From positions 1 through 35,436 of the forward strand of contig NZ_AGUD01000305.1 of the NCBI RefSeq assembly GCF_000240225.1: DNA of 35,436 nucleotides, in the 5' to 3' direction. Each line of letters begins with the position of its first letter. Position 1 is the first letter of the stretch. This DNA is from Patulibacter medicamentivorans (GTDB lineage: Bacteria; Actinomycetota; Thermoleophilia; Solirubrobacterales; Solirubrobacteraceae). Below the pieces are notes generated by a model. The model was not told where the DNA came from and made no database searches. It worked only from the letters and a program-made list of their open reading frames with translations. A program made the translations under genes and the position numbers. Shown piece after piece: positions 31,118 through 35,436 of the stretch.

Positions 31118-31157
31118 TGGACAATCCACCTACCGGCAAGTAGCCTACCCGTCAGTA
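31118..31157 (+). promoter_or_regulatory. Promoter and tandem operator of the monooxygenase gene
   Basis: -35 TGGACA (31118-31123), 17-bp spacer, -10 TAGCCT (31141-31146). Two 14-mers, CCTACCGGCAAGTA (31129-31142) and CCTACCCGTCAGTA (31144-31157), agree at 11 of 14 positions with a 15-bp period. Each is itself an imperfect TAC...GTA palindrome, as TetR-family operators often are. They cover the spacer, the -10 and the start site, so repression is expected. Confidence 0.6.
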
Positions 31158-31177
31158 AGCACGAGGAGGAGCCAGCG

Positions 31178-32746
31178 ATGACCAGCACGACCACCCGTCC
31201 ACCCGCCGCCGCCTACCGCGACCCGATCCCGTCCGAGGTTCGCGTCGCCGTGATCGGCAGCGGCTTCTCGGGCCTCGGGATCGCGATCGGCCTGCTCGAG
31301 GACGGCGAGCGCGACTTCGTGGTCCTGGAGCGGGCCGACGACATCGGCGGCACCTGGCGCGACAACACCTACCCGGGCTGCGCCTGCGACGTGCCGTCGC
31401 ACATGTACTCCTACTCGTTCGCGCCGAACCCGAACTGGTCGCGCAGCTTCGCCAGCCAGCCGGAGATCTGGGCCTACCAGCAGGACGTCGTCGCCCGCTT
31501 CGGGATCGCGCCCTACGTCCGGACCGGCGCCGGCGTGACCGCCGCCGACTGGGACGAGGACGAGCAGCGCTGGCGGATCGAGACCGAGCGCGGCACGCTC
31601 CGCGCCCGCTTCCTGATCTCGGGCACCGGACCGCTCTGCGAGCCGCGGTACCCCGAGCTGCCGGGCCTCGAGCGCTTCGAGGGCGCCGCCTTCCACTCCG
31701 CCCGCTGGGACCACGACCACGACCTGACCGGCGAGCGCGTCGCAGTGATCGGCACCGGCGCGTCGGCGATCCAGTTCGTCCCGAGGATCCAGCCGCAGGT
31801 GCAGCGCCTGACGCTGTTCCAGCGCACGCCGCCGTGGATCATGCCGCGCCCGGACCGCCCGATCGGCTCCCGCGAGCGCTTCCTGCTGCGGACCGTGCCC
31901 GGGCTCCGGAAGCTCAAGCGGCTCGGCATCTACGCCGCGCTGGAGAGCCGGCTGCTGATGTTCAACCACGTCCCGCAGCTGCGGCCGCTCGCACGCAAGC
32001 TGGCGCTGCGCCACATCGAGGCCCAGGTCCAGGACCCGGTCCTGCGGGCCAAGGTCACCCCCGACTACGACCTCGGCTGCAAGCGCGTCCTGCTCTCCAA
32101 CGACTACCTGCCGGCGCTCGCCGCGCCCAACGCCGACGTGATCACCAGCGGCATCCGCGAGGTCCGCGCCCACTCGATCGTCGACGCCGACGGGGTCGAG
32201 CACCAGGTCGACACGATCATCTACGGCACCGGCTTCCGGGTCACCGACCAGCCGATCGCCGAGATCGTCCGCGGCCGCGGCGGCGAGCGGCTCGCCGACC
32301 GCTGGGTCGACGGGGTCGAGGCCTATCGCGGGACGACGATCAGCGGCTTCCCGAACCTCTTCATGATGGTCGGGCCGAACACCGGCCTCGGCCACAACTC
32401 GATCATCTACATGATCGAGTCGCAGATGGCCTACGTCCGCGACGCGCTGCGCCAGGCCCGCGACGGCGCGATCGGCGCGCTGGCGCCGAAGGCCGCCGTC
32501 CAGCGCGCCGAGAACGAGGAGCTCCAGCAGCGACTCGAGGGCACGGTCTGGAACGACGGCGGATGCCAGTCCTGGTACCTGGACGCGCGCGGCCGCAACA
32601 GCACCCTCTGGCCGGACTTCACGTTCCTCTACCGCCGCCGGACCGCCCGCTTCGCCCTCACTGACTACGACGTCGAGCCGCTGCGCACGGCGCCGCCCGT
32701 CGACGCGCCCGCCGCCGTCCCGGCAACGGAGCCGGTCGCGGTCTGA
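31178..32746 (+). CDS. Flavin-dependent Baeyer-Villiger-type monooxygenase
   Basis: 522 aa from ATG at 31178, 7 nt after a GAGGAGGA ribosome site. It uses FAD and NADPH with O2 to insert an oxygen next to a ketone or to oxygenate a soft heteroatom. Motifs: FAD Rossmann VAVIGSGFSGLG (GxGxxG 27-32), GGTWRDNTYPGCACDVPSHMYSYSF, and the BVMO fingerprint FEGAAFHSARW (FxGxxxHxxxW, 167-177). The NADPH Rossmann region reads VAVIGTGASAIQFVP, and the C-terminal part includes IYGTGFRVTD and MVGPNTGLGHNSIIYMIE. Length is standard for type I BVMOs. Regulated by the tandem operator at 31129-31157; closed by the hairpin at 32786. Substrate unknown. Confidence 0.92.
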   Translation: MTSTTTRPPAAAYRDPIPSEVRVAVIGSGFSGLGIAIGLLEDGERDFVVLERADDIGGTWRDNTYPGCACDVPSHMYSYSFAPNPNWSRSFASQPEIWAYQQDVVARFGIAPYVRTGAGVTAADWDEDEQRWRIETERGTLRARFLISGTGPLCEPRYPELPGLERFEGAAFHSARWDHDHDLTGERVAVIGTGASAIQFVPRIQPQVQRLTLFQRTPPWIMPRPDRPIGSRERFLLRTVPGLRKLKRLGIYAALESRLLMFNHVPQLRPLARKLALRHIEAQVQDPVLRAKVTPDYDLGCKRVLLSNDYLPALAAPNADVITSGIREVRAHSIVDADGVEHQVDTIIYGTGFRVTDQPIAEIVRGRGGERLADRWVDGVEAYRGTTISGFPNLFMMVGPNTGLGHNSIIYMIESQMAYVRDALRQARDGAIGALAPKAAVQRAENEELQQRLEGTVWNDGGCQSWYLDARGRNSTLWPDFTFLYRRRTARFALTDYDVEPLRTAPPVDAPAAVPATEPVAV

Positions 32747-32785
32747 GCCGCCGCTCGCCGTTCGCCCGGTTCTTCGACAGGGCCC

Positions 32786-32816
32786 CGCCTGCCGTGCCAA
32801 GCTGGCACGGCAGGCG
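32786..32816 (+). terminator. Intrinsic terminator after the monooxygenase gene
   Basis: A perfect 14-bp stem, CGCCTGCCGTGCCA with TGGCACGGCAGGCG, around a 3-nt loop, the longest hairpin in the window. It ends 24 nt before the protease ATG, so the protease promoter must overlap it or lie upstream and read through. Confidence 0.8.
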
Positions 32817-32840
32817 CAGGACGGAACCGAGGGCGATCAG

Positions 32841-34241
32841 ATGCGAACACGACCACCGGCACGGCGACGGGCCGCGCTGCCACTGACGCTCGCCGTCGCG
32901 CTACTCGCCGCGGCCGCGCCGGCGGCGGCCGAGCGCCGCGCCGACCTGCGGATCGTCGGCGGCAGCCAGATCACGATCGCCACCACGCCGTTCCAGGTCG
33001 CGCTCTGGAACCCGACGACCCTCGAGCCCGGCGGTCAGCCGTCGCCGTTCGCCGGCCAGTTCTGCGGCGGCACGATCGTCGCGCCGACCAAGGTCGTGAC
33101 GGCCGGGCACTGCGCCTTCAACCCGACCACCGGCGCACCGCAGCCCCCGAGCCAGGTGCGGGTGCTCGCCGGCACGGCCCATCTGCGCAAGGCGACCGAG
33201 CCGGCCTACGGGATCGGCGTCAAGGACGTCGCCGTCAGCAGCATCACCGTCAACCCCGGCTACTCCTCGAGCACCGAGGACGGCGACGCCGCCGTGCTGA
33301 CGCTGGCCGAGCCGCTCTACGCCGGGACGCCGACCCCGAACGGGACGACCGCAATCGCGCCGATCCGGCCGATCTACCCGAGCGAGGCCGGGACCGCGAC
33401 CGCCGACGGCGCAGCCGTGCGGGTGAGCGGTTGGGGCGACGTCAACGCCGAGCCCGCGACCGGCGGCAACCCCAGCTACCCGGCCGACCTGCACGCCGTC
33501 GACGTCCACGTGCAGCCGTTCACGCCCTGCCGCAACAGCTACTTCCTGGCGAGCCTGTTCGGCATCCAGCTGACCGACCGGATGCTCTGCGCGGGCGAGC
33601 CGGCCGGCGGCAAGGACTCCTGCTCGGGCGACAGCGGCGGACCGCTGACCGCGTCGGCCGCCGGCACCCCGGTCCTGGCCGGGATCGTCAGCTTCGGGAT
33701 CGGCTGCGCCCAGGCCAACCTGCCGGGGATCTACACCCGCGTCTCCGAGACGTCCGTCGGGGCGTTCCTGCGCGGCGCGGCCGGCCTGCCCGACCCGCCC
33801 GCGCCGCCGCCGGTCGTGACCACCCCGACGACGCCGACGACGCCGACCGTCCCGAGCCCCCCGCCGCCGATCCCGCCGGCGCCGACGACGACGGACCGCG
33901 CGCGGCCGACCAGCCGGATCGCCGGCCGCTCCTGCAACCGCAGCCGCTGCGTGCTCGACCTGGTCGTCAGCGATCCGCTGCCGTCGGCCGGGATCCGCCG
34001 GGTCCGCGGCACGCTGCGCTGGAGCACCCGGTCGCGCTGCCGTCGCAAGGGCCGGGTCACGACCTGCGCGACCGCCCACGAGACGACGCTGAAGGGGACC
34101 TTCGTCGGCGGTAGCCACTGGTCGCTGCGGACGCCGCGGCTCGGCCGGCGCAGCTACCGCCTGAGCATCGTCGCCCGCGACAAGGCCGGGTACGACCAGC
34201 GCCCGGCGACCGCGACGACGGTCCGGCCGGCGCGCCGCTGA
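32841..34241 (+). CDS. Secreted trypsin-like serine protease (S1) with C-terminal beta domain
   Basis: 466 aa; ATG lies 7 nt after GAGGG. Signal peptide ends near AAAPAAA (residue 30). A short propeptide ends LR before IVGG (Ile38), the classic trypsin activation site. Triad: His90 in TAGHC, Asp149 in EDGDAAVLTL and Ser265 in GDSGGP. Asp259 in KDSCSGDSGG is at the specificity-pocket base, predicting cleavage after Arg or Lys. Disulphide candidates are Cys75-Cys91 and Cys261-Cys289. After ~315 come a Pro/Thr linker and a ~110-residue basic domain with paired Cys (RSCNRSRCVLDL ... SRCRRKGRVTTCATA), similar in style to the tail of the secreted amidase. It acts outside the cell; target unknown. 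Confidence 0.93.
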   Translation: MRTRPPARRRAALPLTLAVALLAAAAPAAAERRADLRIVGGSQITIATTPFQVALWNPTTLEPGGQPSPFAGQFCGGTIVAPTKVVTAGHCAFNPTTGAPQPPSQVRVLAGTAHLRKATEPAYGIGVKDVAVSSITVNPGYSSSTEDGDAAVLTLAEPLYAGTPTPNGTTAIAPIRPIYPSEAGTATADGAAVRVSGWGDVNAEPATGGNPSYPADLHAVDVHVQPFTPCRNSYFLASLFGIQLTDRMLCAGEPAGGKDSCSGDSGGPLTASAAGTPVLAGIVSFGIGCAQANLPGIYTRVSETSVGAFLRGAAGLPDPPAPPPVVTTPTTPTTPTVPSPPPPIPPAPTTTDRARPTSRIAGRSCNRSRCVLDLVVSDPLPSAGIRRVRGTLRWSTRSRCRRKGRVTTCATAHETTLKGTFVGGSHWSLRTPRLGRRSYRLSIVARDKAGYDQRPATATTVRPARR

Positions 34242-34364
34242 GCCGCTGCCGAGGGCGCCGGGAGCGGATCGACGGCGCCGCGGGTGGCGGCGGGCCCCGT
34301 CCGGCGGCCAGCCGGTCGCGTCCGGTGGCGTCGCGGCCGCGACCGTCGCTACGCTCGGGCCACC

Positions 34365-35381
34365 GTGAGCCTGCCGCTGTCCCCGCCCCTCGCCCCCCAG
34401 CTCGCCCGCAGCCGCGACGCGCTGCCGGAGGGCGAGAACTGGGCCTACGAGCCGAAGTGGGACGGCTTCCGCGCGATCGCGTTCGTCGACGGCGACGCGG
34501 TCACGCTGCTCTCGCGCGGGGGCAAGGAGCTGGAGCGCTACTTCCCGGAGCTGACCTTCCCGGCCGGCCGCTACGTGCTCGACGGCGAGATCGTGATCGA
34601 CGCGGTCTCGATCGAGCAGGGCGGCGGGACGGGGCTGGGCGGCGACCGCGGCCAGGATCCGCAGGACTTCAACGCGCTCTCGCAGCGGATCCACCCCGCC
34701 GCCTCGCGGATCGAGCGGCTGTCGGGCGAGATCCCCGCCCGCTACATCGCCTTCGACCTGCTCGCACGCGACGACGAGGCGCTGCTGGAGACGCCCTACG
34801 GCGAGCGCCGCGCCGCGCTCGAGGCGCATCTCGGCGGCGGCAGCGGGATCGACTTCGGCGGCTCGATCGTCCACCTGACGCCGTCGGTCGCGACCCCGGC
34901 CGAGGCCGAGCCGTGGCTGCGCGACACCGAGGGCGTGGTCGCCAAGGAGCTCGACGCCCCGTACCTGCCCGGCGCCCGCAAGGGGATGGTCAAGGTCAAG
35001 CGGCAGCGAACGATCGACGCGGTCGTCGTCGGCTGGCGGCCGGGCAAGGAGGAGGGCACCGTCGGCTCGCTGATCCTCGGCCTCTACACCCCCGAGGGCG
35101 AGCTGCGGGTCGTCGGCCACACCTCGGGCTTCAAGGCCGCCGAGAAGCGTTCGCTGGTCGACACGCTGGCGCCCTACGCCTCGGGCGCGACCGGCAGCGC
35201 CGACCCCAGCCGCTGGCGCAGCGACAAGGAGCTGGAGTGGGTCGGCCTGCGCCCCGAGCTGGTGATCGAGGTCAGCTTCGACCAGGTCTCCGCCGGCCGG
35301 ATCCGGCACGGCGCCAAGGTCCTGCGCTGGCGCGACGACAAGCCGCCGGCCGAGTGCGTGGTGGAGCAGTTGGACGCCTGA
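34365..35381 (+). CDS. ligC: ATP-dependent DNA ligase, LigC type
   Basis: 338 aa from GTG at 34365. It seals nicks using ATP. Adenylation motif I is EPKWDGFRAI with Lys31; further motifs are VLDGEIVI (III), EGVVAK (IV) and VKVKRQRTIDAVVVGW (V). Then comes an OB-fold C-terminus (GSLILGLYTPEGELRVVGHTSGF ... RPELVIEVSFDQVSAGRIRHGAKVLRWRDDK). The order, length and the DFNALSQRIHPAASRI block match mycobacterial LigC, implicated in backup base-excision repair. There is no polymerase, nuclease or Ku fusion as in LigD, and no Ku gene is seen nearby. TACGCT (34350-34355) ends 9 nt before the GTG. A 27-codon upstream extension is Arg-rich and rejected. Confidence 0.93.
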   Translation: MSLPLSPPLAPQLARSRDALPEGENWAYEPKWDGFRAIAFVDGDAVTLLSRGGKELERYFPELTFPAGRYVLDGEIVIDAVSIEQGGGTGLGGDRGQDPQDFNALSQRIHPAASRIERLSGEIPARYIAFDLLARDDEALLETPYGERRAALEAHLGGGSGIDFGGSIVHLTPSVATPAEAEPWLRDTEGVVAKELDAPYLPGARKGMVKVKRQRTIDAVVVGWRPGKEEGTVGSLILGLYTPEGELRVVGHTSGFKAAEKRSLVDTLAPYASGATGSADPSRWRSDKELEWVGLRPELVIEVSFDQVSAGRIRHGAKVLRWRDDKPPAECVVEQLDA

Positions 35382-35388
35382 GGCGGGC

Positions 35389-35436
35389 GGGCGGGCGGCG
35401 GCGCGGGCGGGCGGCGGCGCGGGCGGGCGGCGGCGC
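35389..35436 (+). repeat. 16-bp G-rich tandem repeat running off the window end
   Basis: Three perfect copies of GGGCGGGCGGCGGCGC (35389-35404, 35405-35420, 35421-35436) start 8 bases after the ligC stop and are still in register at the last base, so more copies may follow. The G runs could form a quadruplex. Confidence 0.9.

Overview
This window is very GC-rich DNA from a bacterium with densely packed genes. It is most likely an actinobacterium and, by gene content and protein style, plausibly from the Thermoleophilia/Solirubrobacterales side of that phylum; this is an inference from impression, not from a marker gene. The signs are a B12-dependent ribonucleotide reductase, a LigC-type ATP-dependent DNA ligase, an ACAD10/11-type acyl-CoA dehydrogenase operon, F420/FMN-type PPOX and Baeyer-Villiger-type enzymes, and many genes whose start codon sits 6-9 nt after a TAnnnT box, as in leaderless actinobacterial transcripts. 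No rRNA, tRNA, transposase, phage gene or CRISPR array was seen. It looks like ordinary chromosome rather than a mobile island.

Layout. 1-2426: 3' part of a long coiled-coil protein. 2816-5734: a divergent pair, a polytopic O-antigen-ligase-like protein with TPR tail (minus) and a secreted, membrane-anchored Gly/Gln/Thr-rich protein (plus), sharing one promoter zone. 5809-8988: nrdJ behind a ~300-nt untranslated leader, closed by two hairpin terminators. 9152-12495: small genes, including a one-helix membrane peptide, Ogt alkyltransferase, a cupin, a tiny HTH-like protein with a TTG start, two unknowns and PlsC. 12584-13462: DUF1963-like protein. 16303-13552 (minus): a tightly coupled three-gene operon in which two AlkZ/YcaQ-like winged-helix proteins flank a lipoprotein. 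17547-16372: GNAT and YdeI-like proteins. 18190-17615: membrane protein behind a CRP-like site. 19740-18332: merR plus aldo/keto reductase with a textbook 19-bp-spacer MerR promoter. 20161-19838: small membrane protein. 20405-23368: large secreted amidase with extra N- and C-terminal domains.

27369-23400 (minus) is the most coherent metabolic unit: acyl-CoA dehydrogenase (ACAD10/11 type), SDR, APH-type kinase and a histidine-phosphatase-fold protein. The first three are joined by ATGA overlaps, and the operon lies behind a perfect CTGGTAC-N6-GTACCAG operator. The kinase/dehydrogenase/SDR trio has the same composition as the LvaA/LvaC/LvaD levulinate (4-hydroxyacyl-CoA) pathway, so a phospho-activated 4-hydroxyacyl-CoA route is the best hypothesis. 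27476-29698: ThiM, an unknown protein and an SDR. 30235-29723: Cys/His-rich unknown. 30236-30638 has no clear gene but holds a palindrome-rich, lower-GC patch and a strong terminator. 31067-30639: PPOX protein, divergent from a Baeyer-Villiger-type monooxygenase (31178-32746) whose promoter is covered by two 14-bp operator-like repeats. 32841-34241: secreted trypsin-like protease. 34365-35381: ligC. The window ends inside a perfect 16-bp G-rich tandem repeat.

Limits: everything comes from reading the sequence. Family calls rest on recognised motifs, promoter and operator calls are unverified pattern matches, and residue numbers were counted by hand.
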